A stretch of DNA of 48,621 nucleotides from Acetobacter sp. (GTDB taxonomy: Bacteria; Pseudomonadota; Alphaproteobacteria; Acetobacterales; Acetobacteraceae), in the NCBI GenBank assembly GCA_017413025.1, contig JAFPVE010000020.1, positions 1-48,621 on the forward strand, written 5' to 3'. Both the position numbers and the translations under genes were made by a program. The notes under the pieces were generated by a model. The model did no database searches. It was given only the letters and a program-made list of their open reading frames with translations, and was not told where the DNA came from. The first letter of the stretch is position 1. Each line of letters starts with the position of its first letter. Shown in pieces: positions 36,842-46,736 of the stretch.

Positions 36842-38062
36842 ATGACCAAAATAAAAGTTAAAAACCCAGTTGTCGAAATGGACGGCGATGAAATGACCCG
36901 TATTATATGGCATTTTATCCGCGAACGCCTTATTTTGCCGTATCTCGACATCGATCTTAAATATTATGATCTCGGCATCGAACATCGTGACGCCACAGAT
37001 GATCAAGTGACTATTGACGCGGCTGAAGCCACGAAAAAATACGGCGTTGCCGTTAAATGCGCCACAATTACCCCTGATGAAGCTCGGGTTAAAGAATTTA
37101 ACCTTAAAAAAATGTGGCGTTCACCTAATGGTACCATTCGCAATATTCTTGATGGGACTATTTTTCGTGAGCCTATTATTTGTTCTAATGTGCCGCGCCT
37201 TGTGCCCCATTGGACAAAACCTATCGTTATTGGTCGGCATGCTTACGGTGATATTTATCGCGCCACTGAAACAAAAATTCCCGGACCTGGCAAAGTAACG
37301 CTTCACTATACGCCTGCTCATGGTGGTGAGTCTATAACCCTCGATGTGCATGATTTCAAAGGACCCGGCGTAGCATTAGGTATGCATAATACGCGGGCTT
37401 CTATTGAGGGGTTTGCACGGGCTTCGCTTTCTTATGGGCGTGATCGACAACTGCCCGTTTATCTCTCTACGAAAAACACTATTTTGAAAGCCTATGATGG
37501 TCTATTCAAAGATGTGTTTCAGGAAATCTATGAGAAAGAATTCAAAGCCGATTTTGAAAAACTTGGTTTGACTTACGAACATCGTCTTATCGATGACATG
37601 GTCGCCTGTGCGCTTAAATGGTCTGGTGGCTATGTGTGGGCGTGTAAAAATTATGATGGTGATGTTGAAAGTGATATTGTTGCCCAAGGGTTTGGTAGTT
37701 TAGGGTTGATGACTTCTGTTCTCCTTAACCCCACCGGAGATGTTGTTGAGGCAGAAGCGGCTCATGGTACGGTGACACGTCACTATCGTGAGCATCAAAA
37801 AGGCAAGCCCACAAGCACAAACCCCATTGCCTCCATTTTTGCTTGGACGCGTGGTCTTGCGTATCGCGGTAAGTTTGACAATACGCCAGATGTTATTCAT
37901 TTTGCCAAAACCTTAGAGCAGGTTTGCATTGACGCTGTTCAAGACGGACAAATGACAAAAGATCTTGCCCTTCTTGTTGGCAATAATACGCCGTGGCTCA
38001 ACACGCAAGATTTCCTTGATGTCTTGGATAAACGCCTTAAAACAGCCTTATCCAAAAATTAA
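36842..38062 (+). CDS. icd: NADP-dependent isocitrate dehydrogenase
   Basis: The enzyme oxidises isocitrate to 2-oxoglutarate in the TCA cycle and supplies NADPH and the carbon skeleton for the nearby GlnA system. It has 406 residues of the homodimeric, eukaryote-like subfamily typical of alphaproteobacteria. Substrate and metal motifs are [14 protein letters not shown] at the start, [19 protein letters not shown], the [20 protein letters not shown] region with its metal-binding aspartates, and [14 protein letters not shown] near the nucleotide site. It ends five bases before a strong terminator. A 295-base spacer upstream holds its promoter; TTGATT with TAGACT 17 bases later (near 36674-36702) is one candidate. 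Confidence 0.96.
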   Translation: MTKIKVKNPVVEMDGDEMTRIIWHFIRERLILPYLDIDLKYYDLGIEHRDATDDQVTIDAAEATKKYGVAVKCATITPDEARVKEFNLKKMWRSPNGTIRNILDGTIFREPIICSNVPRLVPHWTKPIVIGRHAYGDIYRATETKIPGPGKVTLHYTPAHGGESITLDVHDFKGPGVALGMHNTRASIEGFARASLSYGRDRQLPVYLSTKNTILKAYDGLFKDVFQEIYEKEFKADFEKLGLTYEHRLIDDMVACALKWSGGYVWACKNYDGDVESDIVAQGFGSLGLMTSVLLNPTGDVVEAEAAHGTVTRHYREHQKGKPTSTNPIASIFAWTRGLAYRGKFDNTPDVIHFAKTLEQVCIDAVQDGQMTKDLALLVGNNTPWLNTQDFLDVLDKRLKTALSKN

Positions 38063-38066
38063 CCCC

Positions 38067-38106
38067 ATACCCCCCCTCGGCTTTCAGTTGAGGGGGGTAT
38101 TTTTGT
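38067..38106 (+). terminator. Rho-independent terminator of icd
   Basis: A GC-rich stem pairs ATACCCCCCCTC with GAGGGGGGTAT across an 11-base loop, with one unpaired C. It is followed by TTTTTGTTTATTTT. It starts four bases after the icd stop. Confidence 0.92.
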
Positions 38107-38219
38107 TTATTTTATTTTTTATGTCAGTTACTGTTTTTAACTATTTTTTTGACTATTTTGTCAGGCGTCATTTTCTTCCAAATATATTTAACTTTCTATA
38201 AAACACAGAGTTTATTATT

Positions 38220-39239
38220 ATGACCAACTCCCTCACTGAAACAGACGTTGCTATTATTGGCGCTGGTCCTGTTGGGTTATTTGCGGCATTTCAGTGTTCT
38301 ATGTTACGTTTGCGTTGTGTTCTGATTGATGTTCTCCCCCAAATCGGTGGGCAATGCACGACGCTTTACCCTGAAAAACCTATTTATGATATTCCTGCCC
38401 ACCCTGCCATTGAAGGGGCACAGCTTATTGCCAATCTTGAACGCCAAATTGAGGCTTTTACTATTCCCCGTTTGTTAGAGCATAAAGTTGAACAACTTTC
38501 GGGGAGGCGTGGTGATTTTCTTCTTGTCACGCATAAACAAGCCCATATTCATGCGAAAGCTGTGATTATTGCCGCAGGGGCTGGGGCTTTTTGTCACAAC
38601 CGCCCTCCGCTTGAAGGCTTAAAAGATTTTGAAGAGAGCGGGGCTGTACAATATTGCGTACACAATAAAGCCGAGTTTCAAGGAAAATCGATTGTGATTG
38701 CTGGCGGAGGCGATTCCGCGCTTGATTGGGCACTCGCTTTAAGCGCATATGCGACAAAAATTTACCTTGTCCATCGCAGAGATCATTTTCGCGGATCGCC
38801 TGAAAATTTACACCGATTAGATCAGGTAATCACCACCGGACGTATTGAAAAAATCGTACCCTACCAACTCCACGCGCTCCATGGCGAGAACGGCACCCTA
38901 CACCATGTTGACGTTATCCATAGAGAAGGCGATATTCGCAGCCTGAATGCCGATGTTTTACTGCCTTTTTTTGGTCTAACGACAGATCTCGGTCCTATAG
39001 CCCTGTGGGGAATCGATACCACCCGCACAACGATTCCTGTCACCCCTTCAACTTGTGAAACAAGTTTAGCCGGGGTCTTTGCGATTGGAGATATTGCCCA
39101 TTACCCGGGGAAATTAAAGCTCATTCTTCAAGGGTTTAGTGAGGCAGCTATGGCAGCCCATGCCGTTTACCCTATTGTTTACCCTGACCATGTTCTTCAT
39201 TTTGAACATTCGACGACGAAGGGCGTTCCGTCTTTTTAA
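38220..39239 (+). CDS. Ferredoxin/flavodoxin--NADP+ reductase, thioredoxin-reductase-like type
   Basis: This flavoenzyme exchanges electrons between NADPH and ferredoxin or flavodoxin. It has 339 residues. The FAD-binding GxGxxG is VAIIGAGPVGLFAAFQ, followed by IGGQCTTLYPEKPIYDIPA, a hallmark of the YumC/TrxR-like FNR subfamily. The NADP domain has VIAGGGDSALDWALAL. There is no thioredoxin-reductase CxxC pair, which excludes TrxB. The C-terminal FAD segment is FAIGDIAHYPGKLKLILQGFSEAAMAA (given in part). It is 157 bases after icd and separated from it by a terminator, so it has its own promoter. Confidence 0.92.
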   Translation: MTNSLTETDVAIIGAGPVGLFAAFQCSMLRLRCVLIDVLPQIGGQCTTLYPEKPIYDIPAHPAIEGAQLIANLERQIEAFTIPRLLEHKVEQLSGRRGDFLLVTHKQAHIHAKAVIIAAGAGAFCHNRPPLEGLKDFEESGAVQYCVHNKAEFQGKSIVIAGGGDSALDWALALSAYATKIYLVHRRDHFRGSPENLHRLDQVITTGRIEKIVPYQLHALHGENGTLHHVDVIHREGDIRSLNADVLLPFFGLTTDLGPIALWGIDTTRTTIPVTPSTCETSLAGVFAIGDIAHYPGKLKLILQGFSEAAMAAHAVYPIVYPDHVLHFEHSTTKGVPSF

Positions 39240-39305
39240 CACGCTCCCTTAAATGCATTTTTGAATATTTCTTCAATATTGCTTCTGTCAATATTTCATG
39301 ACAGG

Positions 39306-41771
39306 TTACTTGAGGAGGAATCCGTGTTCGTAGACTTTAGGTTCTATGGCTTTGGCGAGGGTTTTCATTTTATCGCTTAAGGTTTTTTCAAGGGCGTTAA
39401 AGTGTTCGTCTTTACTTTTGTTGTTCATTTTTCCTTTTTCGTTTCTGCCCTTAAAGAACTCTTTAATATTATAGAGTGAGGCATTTACGTTATAAGCAGG
39501 ATTTCCGTAAGCGTTTTTATGGTAATAACGCCACACTTCGCACCCTGCGTTAAAAACCTCTTGCGCTTCTTGTGAGAAGTGTAAGGGTTCCGTTGGGATA
39601 AAACTTTTATGAATTTGTAAGAGCGTGCCGTCATTTTCGGGGTGTTTGATTTTCCCTTTAATAAATCGAACCATAAAATCACTCTCGAAAAGCGTTTTCG
39701 CCCCAACTTCGTCCTCTGTAAAAGGGATCCAGTGGTTTTCGGCTTGTGTTGCGTCTATACGGTTATAAAAGAGGGCATAGGTTAAACAATTATTGATAAA
39801 ATTTGTGTCCTCTTGCCATGTGTCTTTAGGAAAAAGATACTGATCACGGTCGTTGAGCCATGTGGCGGGTATCACACTTCTAATAGTAAAATACACGCTA
39901 AAAGGTATAAGATTTTTAGCGGTTATTTTTTTAGACCATGCTACGCGTTTTTTGTTTGATGAAACGATAAAAATAAGATTGTTGTTCATAATATCGGGCG
40001 TATTTCTACCGAGCCAACCTATAAACTCGGTCGTCGTATTTTCATAAAATTGTTGCTCCCAGTCGGTTATTCTTTTTTTAGTATCATATAACCAAACTTT
40101 ATGACCAATGAACCCCTCCCGTTTGTTATCATAAACATCTGCCTCTATACTTGCTTTTGTCCAATCTTGCTTTCCCTTTTCCCATATAAAGAAACCTATT
40201 GGAAATTTACCTGCTACATTATCAAAAGTATTTGCTGGCACTAAAAACACTTTCTTAAGGTCGTATGTCCATTGATCACGGAATTTTTGGAAAAAAGTAC
40301 CTTGTATCATTTTTAGCGTAGAAAATTGTGCTATAACGCCCGCTTTTATTTCATGCTGTATTCTGATTAAAAATTGTGTAAAAACTTCTCTAATTGCAGC
40401 CCCTATATTTTCTTTATATTTTTGTGCTACGTTATTGGATACAGCTACGCCATCTTTGTTTTTGCCTCTGTTTAGCTTTGTGTGTGCATTTGGTGCCTCA
40501 GCATAAGGCGGGTTAATATAAACAATCAATTTTTTGCGTTTTTCTGGGTCGTTGAGAATGTCTTTAAGGGCTTTGGGGACTTTATCGCCGTTGAGGTCAT
40601 CGTTCAAAAAATCAAATTGAAAAATATTGCCCTCAAGTAAGGAAAGTGCCCCATCGCGAGCCTTCTCTTTCATGATGGCAACATCTGGTTTCTCTAACGT
40701 GCTCGCAAATAAATTGCGTTTGTTGGTTAAACCAGCAAGGAGGTTCCCGGTTCCTGCAGCACAATCCCACACATAATAGTCGTCTTGCCAATCTTCGCCT
40801 AATACGTCGGCAAGGTATTTTTGTGAGAGTTGCACCCATTGTTGCGGTGTGAAAAAAGAGCCTTTCCGTTCCCGCACGTCTTGCGGCACAAGCAAATCAC
40901 GACGCTCTAAAATATACTCCCAAAATATTTCTTTCGGCGGGCGTTTATACCGTTTCCAAAAACGTTTATGCGCCTCTTGGTTGTCTTTGAATTTTATGCT
41001 TATTTCTTTCTCACCCCCTAAATCATCAACGCCCTCATGAATCACATATTTATTACGTTCTAATGTGACATAGCCGTCTTTAACGGCTATATTGTTTTCA
41101 GAAAATAAATCTGCCAAAAAGAAATCCGACTCAATAACGTTGACCTTACGGGCTTTGCCCCAGTCATAGTTGATGCTGTCTCTCACTTCTTTAAGCCATT
41201 GATGAAACACGTGTACGAAGTTGTTTTTATCCACTTCTAACGCGATCACTTCCGTGTTCAGGGTGAAGTTATCGGCAATAAATTGCTTTAATTCTTTTTC
41301 ATCGTTCTTAAAGGTAAAGTAATAACCATCATCGTGGCAAAAAGGTGCTACAAGCGCGTGGAGTTCCTTAAATTCTTTGGTGTCGTGGTTAGAGGGGGGA
41401 ACATTCCAATTAAAATCGCTTTGCGAAAATATATGCATGATTTTATGAAATGGCACAAAAGCAATTTTTACCGGATCAAACGCCCCTATAAACGAAGGCG
41501 GGGTTTCAACTTTGTTCAGCGTCTTTTCTTTGCCCATCGTTAAAATCAGTTGCGTGATAGAAACCGCAAGATCGCTGTCTTTACTGCGTTTCGCCTCCGC
41601 CCAATAATAATAACGCTGGGGATTTTTAGCATCGGCAACCGTAAAATCAATACGATCTAAACAAGAACAATCATAATTTTTGAACACAGCCTTACGAACA
41701 TTATTCTTAATCGTCTCTTCCGTGTCTTGCGCTTGTTTGGCTTCATTTAATTTATTGGGTTGCTTTACCAT
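39306..41771 (-). CDS. Type IIG-like restriction endonuclease/N6-adenine methyltransferase
   Basis: One 821-residue chain appears to carry both cutting and modification activities. The N-terminal PD-(D/E)XK-like nuclease has D42 (RIDFTVAD) and E59-A-K61 (YYYWAEAKRS). A helical linker follows. The methylase starts with motif X-like DVRERKGSFFTPQQW (about 305), then motif I DCAAGTGNLLAG (about 336-347) and motif IV NPPYAEAP (about 418), the form for N6-adenine. The last 300 residues should be the target-recognition part. There is no separate specificity subunit or partner gene. It lies alone between fpr and ilvC, with an unusual repetitive leader, suggesting acquisition. The recognition sequence cannot be predicted. 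Confidence 0.82.
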   Translation of the reverse strand: MVKQPNKLNEAKQAQDTEETIKNNVRKAVFKNYDCSCLDRIDFTVADAKNPQRYYYWAEAKRSKDSDLAVSITQLILTMGKEKTLNKVETPPSFIGAFDPVKIAFVPFHKIMHIFSQSDFNWNVPPSNHDTKEFKELHALVAPFCHDDGYYFTFKNDEKELKQFIADNFTLNTEVIALEVDKNNFVHVFHQWLKEVRDSINYDWGKARKVNVIESDFFLADLFSENNIAVKDGYVTLERNKYVIHEGVDDLGGEKEISIKFKDNQEAHKRFWKRYKRPPKEIFWEYILERRDLLVPQDVRERKGSFFTPQQWVQLSQKYLADVLGEDWQDDYYVWDCAAGTGNLLAGLTNKRNLFASTLEKPDVAIMKEKARDGALSLLEGNIFQFDFLNDDLNGDKVPKALKDILNDPEKRKKLIVYINPPYAEAPNAHTKLNRGKNKDGVAVSNNVAQKYKENIGAAIREVFTQFLIRIQHEIKAGVIAQFSTLKMIQGTFFQKFRDQWTYDLKKVFLVPANTFDNVAGKFPIGFFIWEKGKQDWTKASIEADVYDNKREGFIGHKVWLYDTKKRITDWEQQFYENTTTEFIGWLGRNTPDIMNNNLIFIVSSNKKRVAWSKKITAKNLIPFSVYFTIRSVIPATWLNDRDQYLFPKDTWQEDTNFINNCLTYALFYNRIDATQAENHWIPFTEDEVGAKTLFESDFMVRFIKGKIKHPENDGTLLQIHKSFIPTEPLHFSQEAQEVFNAGCEVWRYYHKNAYGNPAYNVNASLYNIKEFFKGRNEKGKMNNKSKDEHFNALEKTLSDKMKTLAKAIEPKVYEHGFLLK

Positions 41772-41787
41772 TGGGGTATCATTCTCT

Positions 41788-41838
41788 GGGCTTTAGGTTT
41801 TTTGGGCTTTAGGCTTTAGGTTTTGGGCGTTGGGTTTT
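41788..41838. repeat. Imperfect GGGCTTTAGGTTTT repeats upstream of the restriction gene
   Basis: The motif GGGCTTTAGG(TTTT) occurs in three degenerate copies, with an extra CTTTAGG, ending GGGCGTTGGGTTTT. All G's are on the plus strand, giving a marked strand bias. It lies 16-67 bases before the start codon of the restriction enzyme on its 5' side, so in its mRNA it would be a C/A-rich leader. I know no named element of this form. Confidence 0.7.
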
Positions 41839-41923
41839 ATGAAGTTTTTAGGTGTTCTTAAACATACGTTTTTCTTTTTTTGTTTTCTTTTTACTTTATC
41901 AAACAGGTTTATGAAATAAGCCT

Positions 41924-41975
41924 AAAAAGGCTTTCTCTCTAAGTTCTTTATAAAACTTTATAAGAAAGCCTTTTT
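41924..41975. terminator. Bidirectional Rho-independent terminator after ilvC
   Basis: AAAAAGGCTTTCT (41924-41936) pairs with AGAAAGCCTTTTT (41963-41975), a 13-base stem with a 26-base loop that is itself AT-rich. On the minus strand the stem runs into TTTTT, serving ilvC (stop at 42063). On the plus strand the right arm also ends in a T-run. Confidence 0.8.
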
Positions 41976-42062
41976 ATCACCTATTTTTTACTTATCTTTT
42001 CCTCTTTTTAGCTCTTTTACTTTACGCTGTCTAAAAGACTAAAAAAGACTAAAAGAACGTTT

Positions 42063-43172
<1,110 letters not shown>

Positions 43173-43186
43173 TCATTAAACCTCAA

Positions 43187-43702
43187 TTACCCCTCAATAG
43201 TTTGTGGTCCACGACAGATAGACGCCACACCGGTTCGCGAAATTTCTGCCAAACCCAGTGGACGCATTAAATCTATAAAGCTGTCTAATTTATCACCCGA
43301 ACCCGTCAGCTCGAAGATAAAAGACTGCGCTGTTGTATCAACGATCCGCGCCCTGAAAGCCTCCGCAATACGAAGGGATTCTGCACGCATCTCGCCTGAT
43401 GAAACCACCTTAACAAGCGCCATTTCCCGTGCGACATAAGGACCCTCTACCGTGAGATTCACCACACGTAAAACAGGCACCAATCGCTCAATCTGAACCT
43501 TAATCTGCGACAACGTCGAAGGCGTTCCCGATGTTACGATATTGACACGTGAAACCTTATTAAAGGCATCAACAGGTGCAACCGTTAAACTGTCGATATT
43601 ATAGCCTCTTCCCGAAAATAATTCAATAATACGCGCAAGGGCACCGCTCTCATTCTCTACTAAAAGCGAAATAATTGCCGTGTTAAAAACTTCATGCTCC
43701 AT
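43187..43702 (-). CDS. ilvN: Acetolactate synthase small (regulatory) subunit
   Basis: IlvN (also called IlvH) activates the large subunit and confers valine feedback inhibition. It has 171 residues. The N-terminal ACT domain is ISLLVENESGALARIIELFSGRGYNI..LTVAPV (given in part), and the C-terminal domain includes FELTGSGDKLDSFIDLMRPLG. The glycine-containing ACT loop (NESGALARI) expected for valine binding is present. It lies 73 bases after ilvB and 89 before ilvC in one likely operon. Confidence 0.95.
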   Translation of the reverse strand: MEHEVFNTAIISLLVENESGALARIIELFSGRGYNIDSLTVAPVDAFNKVSRVNIVTSGTPSTLSQIKVQIERLVPVLRVVNLTVEGPYVAREMALVKVVSSGEMRAESLRIAEAFRARIVDTTAQSFIFELTGSGDKLDSFIDLMRPLGLAEISRTGVASICRGPQTIEG

Positions 43703-43775
43703 AAACAGAGTTCTCCCAACAAGCCCCCAAACAAAACAAAATAAACCTCACCCTTTTTAGTTTTACGCTAATTTC

Positions 43776-45578
43776 CTAAACCAATACGCGCCCCTCAGAA
43801 CTCACGCGTGCTTCGCTTTCTTCTTGCTCTGCTCCAAGAAGCATTTCATTATGTGCCGCCCCCGACGGAATCATAGGAAAACAATTCTCCCCCTCGGCAA
43901 CACGAATATCCACCATAACAGGTCCTTTGTGTTCTAAAGCTTCTTGCAACACAGAATCTAATTCGCCCAATTGGGTTACACATAAACCGCGCACATGGAA
44001 GCTTTCCGCCAATTGAACAAAATCAGGTAAAGCCGCGCTATAGCTCTCGGAATAACGTGATCCATGCAACAATTCCTGCCATTGACGCACCATTCCCATA
44101 TATTGATTATTGATAATAAACACCTTAACGGGTAAACGATATTGAGAAATTGTCCCCAATTCTTGAATATTCATAAGGGTTGACGCCTCGCCTGCAATGT
44201 CGATGACCAAAGCATCGGGATGTGCTATTTGTGTGCCTACAGCTGCGGGCAAACCATAGCCCATGGTTCCTAGCCCTCCAGAGGTTAAAAAATGCCCCGG
44301 TTCATCAAAACGGAAAAACTGCGCTGCCCACATTTGATGTTGCCCCACTTCTGTGGTGACATATGTCTCCCGCCCTAAAGCACGCGATAACTCGTAAATA
44401 CGCTTAATGGCATGCTGCGGCTTAATCACCGCATCAAAGTGCTGGCTTTGCACAAAACGCAAACAATCCATCGCACGCCACGTTTCAATTTGTTCCCACC
44501 ACGCCGCAAGATCTTTTTGGCACATTTGATCCGGCTGGCTTTGCCACTCCGCAATCATCATGGTGAGGGCTTCTCCCACATCGCCCACAATCCCTTCATC
44601 AACATGAATAATTTTGTTAATTTGTGAGGGATCAATATCCACATGAATCTTAAAAGAGTGCGGGGAAAATGCGTTGGTACGCCCTGTCACCCTATCATCA
44701 AAACGGCACCCTAAAGCAACCAGAACATCACATCCATGCGTCGCTAAATTAGCCTCGTAAGTGCCATGCATGCCCAACATACCCAGAAAACGCCGATCAT
44801 GCCCGGGAAATGCCCCTAACCCCATGAGTGTCGCTGTAACGGGAAAACCGGTTATATCAACAAAATGGCGTAATGTTTGGCTTACATGCGCGCCAGAATT
44901 GATAACCCCCCCGCCAATATAAAACAACGGACGATGTGCTTTTTTCATCGCACTCACCGCACGCGCAATGGCTTGCCGATTGGGATGAAGACACACTTTA
45001 CTGGTGCGAGGCGTAATATCACATGCCGATACATAAGGCGCCGGACCTACGGTAATATTTTTAGGCAAATCTACCAACACGGGTCCCGGTCGCCCCGATC
45101 GTGCGATCGCAAAGGCTTCGTGCACTATAGGCGCAAGTTCTTCCGGTTTGCGTACGAGATAATTATGTTTTGTTACCGGGCGTGTAATACCGGTGGTGTC
45201 AGCCTCTTGAAAGGCATCATTTCCTATTAAAGAGGTAGGAACTTGCCCCGATAAACAGACAAGAGGCACAGAATCCATCAGGGCATCGAGGAGCCCTGTT
45301 ACGGCATTTGTTGCACCAGGGCCACTTGTTACAAGAACAACCCCTACTTTACCCGTAGAACGGGCATAGCCTTCGGCAGCATGCACAGCCGCTTGCTCAT
45401 GACGAACCAAAATATGGCGAATATGGTTTTGCTGAAATAGTGCATCGTAAATCGGCAAAACAGCCCCGCCCGGGTAACCAAAAACAACGTCAACCCCTTG
45501 TTCAACTAAAGCGCGTATAAGCACCTCTGCCCCTGTAAGCGTTGCAGTTTGTACGGGTGAAGGCTGCTGATCCGTCAT
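43776..45578 (-). CDS. ilvB: Acetolactate synthase large (catalytic) subunit
   Basis: The ThDP- and FAD-dependent enzyme forms 2-acetolactate or 2-aceto-2-hydroxybutyrate, the first common step of branched-chain amino acid synthesis. From the ATG at 45578 (MTDQQPSPVQ) it has 600 residues, the normal length. The catalytic glutamate is in LVRHEQAAVHAAEGYAR. The FAD region includes GRCRFDDR-like CRFDDRVTGR, and the ThDP/Mg motif is DIAGEASTLMNIQELG..INNQYMG, the form usual in alphaproteobacteria. AGAGAGG lies five bases upstream of the ATG, so independent initiation is likely. However, no stop separates it from miaA: the same frame runs on upstream for 347 codons. Confidence 0.94.
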   Translation of the reverse strand: MTDQQPSPVQTATLTGAEVLIRALVEQGVDVVFGYPGGAVLPIYDALFQQNHIRHILVRHEQAAVHAAEGYARSTGKVGVVLVTSGPGATNAVTGLLDALMDSVPLVCLSGQVPTSLIGNDAFQEADTTGITRPVTKHNYLVRKPEELAPIVHEAFAIARSGRPGPVLVDLPKNITVGPAPYVSACDITPRTSKVCLHPNRQAIARAVSAMKKAHRPLFYIGGGVINSGAHVSQTLRHFVDITGFPVTATLMGLGAFPGHDRRFLGMLGMHGTYEANLATHGCDVLVALGCRFDDRVTGRTNAFSPHSFKIHVDIDPSQINKIIHVDEGIVGDVGEALTMMIAEWQSQPDQMCQKDLAAWWEQIETWRAMDCLRFVQSQHFDAVIKPQHAIKRIYELSRALGRETYVTTEVGQHQMWAAQFFRFDEPGHFLTSGGLGTMGYGLPAAVGTQIAHPDALVIDIAGEASTLMNIQELGTISQYRLPVKVFIINNQYMGMVRQWQELLHGSRYSESYSAALPDFVQLAESFHVRGLCVTQLGELDSVLQEALEHKGPVMVDIRVAEGENCFPMIPSGAAHNEMLLGAEQEESEARVSSEGRVLV

Positions 45579-46619
45579 TATATCCTCTCTTAAATATGGA
45601 GTGAACCCGCACGGTAAGTGCGCTGTTCTTTGTGCCACATGTGAAGTAATAAACGATATAATACTATCAAATGCGATTCTTTGAAATTGTCTATTCATAG
45701 AAAAACACGCCTCAACAACTTTTGTCAGCCCTTTTTCTGTTAGCTCATGGTGTGAGAACCATGTAGCTTGCCGTTTTGTATAACGACATGTCGCGGTAAT
45801 GACCCGTTGTGTTGCTTCGTCTTTGGTGATATGCCCTGCGAGCATGGCTGTTAATTCTGGCACACCGTGAGCGCGCATGATAGGAAGGGTTGTCTCTAAC
45901 CCTTGTTTCAGTAAAGCGCGTACTTCCTCGACCACGCCTTTCGAGAGCATCGTGGCAAATCTATGGGTAATATAGTCGCGTAACAGAGGGCGTTCAGGGG
46001 CTAAACGTATGGCGATAAACCGACACGCCGCCGGTGGTAAACCGGGCTGTTTTTGCCACCAACACAACCCTTTTCCAGTTGCCTTCAACACCTCCCATGC
46101 CCGGCTTATACGTTGCGCATCGTTAGGGTTGAGAGAGGCAGCCGTTTTAGGATCTAAATCCCGTAATTTTGTGTATAGAGCCTCTGCCCCCTCTTGCGCG
46201 ATAAAAGCACGGGCTTCTTGACGGATCTTATGCGAACACGTCGGGATAAAAGATAAACCATGCGTAAGTGCCTGTATATATAACCCCGTACCCCCACATA
46301 AAACAGGTAAACGCTTTGCTGCCCATGCTTCAGATAAAGAATCGAGGGCTTTCTGGCGCCACCACGCCACATTGCCGGCTTGTCGTGCTGGTAACACGCC
46401 ATATAGCCGATGTGGTACGCTTTTTTCTTCTTCCTCGCTTGGGCGTGCTGTTAATATCCGCAGATCACGGTAGACTTGCATCGAATCTGCGTTAATAATT
46501 GTTACATCCCAATAGTGCGCTAAACTTAACGCTAAAGCCGATTTACCAGAACCCGTGGGACCTGTTATAATAAGGGCTATAGGTAAGGATTGTTCTTTTA
46601 TATGTTCTATATGTTCCAT
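45579..46619 (-). CDS. miaA: tRNA dimethylallyltransferase MiaA (frame continues into ilvB)
   Basis: MiaA transfers dimethylallyl to A37 of tRNAs reading UNN codons. The ATP loop GPTGSGKSALALSLA is at residues 19-33. DSMQVYRDLRILTARPS and VLCGGTGLYIQALTHGL carry active-site and substrate residues. The tail of the core is ATCRYTKRQATWFSHH (about 282-297). The normal protein would end near residue 308-315. Here the frame continues for about 40 more residues and then into ilvB without a stop. It is divergent from serB across 117 bases. If MiaA is made alone, termination must occur by means not visible in this sequence. Confidence 0.9.
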
Positions 46620-46691
46620 TTTATTTGAACTTTTTTATTAGAGATTTGAATCTTCTTAACTTTACAGGTTTTATAATTTTTTCTTTAATCT

Positions 46692-46719
46692 TTCCTTCAA
46701 TGTCCTTCCTTCAATGTCC
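46692..46719. repeat. Perfect 14-base tandem duplication in the miaA-serB intergenic region
   Basis: TTCCTTCAATGTCC is present twice, abutting (46692-46705 and 46706-46719). It lies 17 bases before the serB start. The second copy ends near where a ribosome-binding site would be expected, and no good Shine-Dalgarno is visible there. Confidence 0.8.
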
Positions 46720-46736
46720 TATCACGTGCTTTTCTT

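Larger units (their letters stand above)
43776..46619 (-). other. Continuous 947-codon frame joining miaA and ilvB
   Basis: The minus-strand frame is open from the miaA ATG at 46619 to the ilvB stop at 43776 with no stop codon. The linker from about residue 308 to 347 (starting MNRQFQRIAF, ending PYLREDI) belongs to neither known domain. It has no branched-chain leader character. A GCGCAC/GTGCGG-type hairpin of five bases and the ilvB ribosome-binding site lie within its coding sequence. A MiaA-IlvB fusion protein, a fusion plus free IlvB from internal initiation, or a lost miaA stop codon are all possible. Confidence 0.85.

Noticed and set aside
39240-39305. AATATT repeats after the ferredoxin reductase gene as a terminator
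   Set aside because: The stems are only six bases, all A/T, with ambiguous pairing and no solid T-run; evidence is too weak to call.
45579-45698. Branched-chain amino acid attenuator leader peptide before ilvB
   Set aside because: The linker reading has no run of Ile, Leu or Val codons, and there is no terminator-antiterminator pair; only a five-base hairpin is visible.
44412-46495. Plus-strand frames opposite miaA-ilvB
   Set aside because: They are antisense to well-supported conserved enzymes and show no family features.
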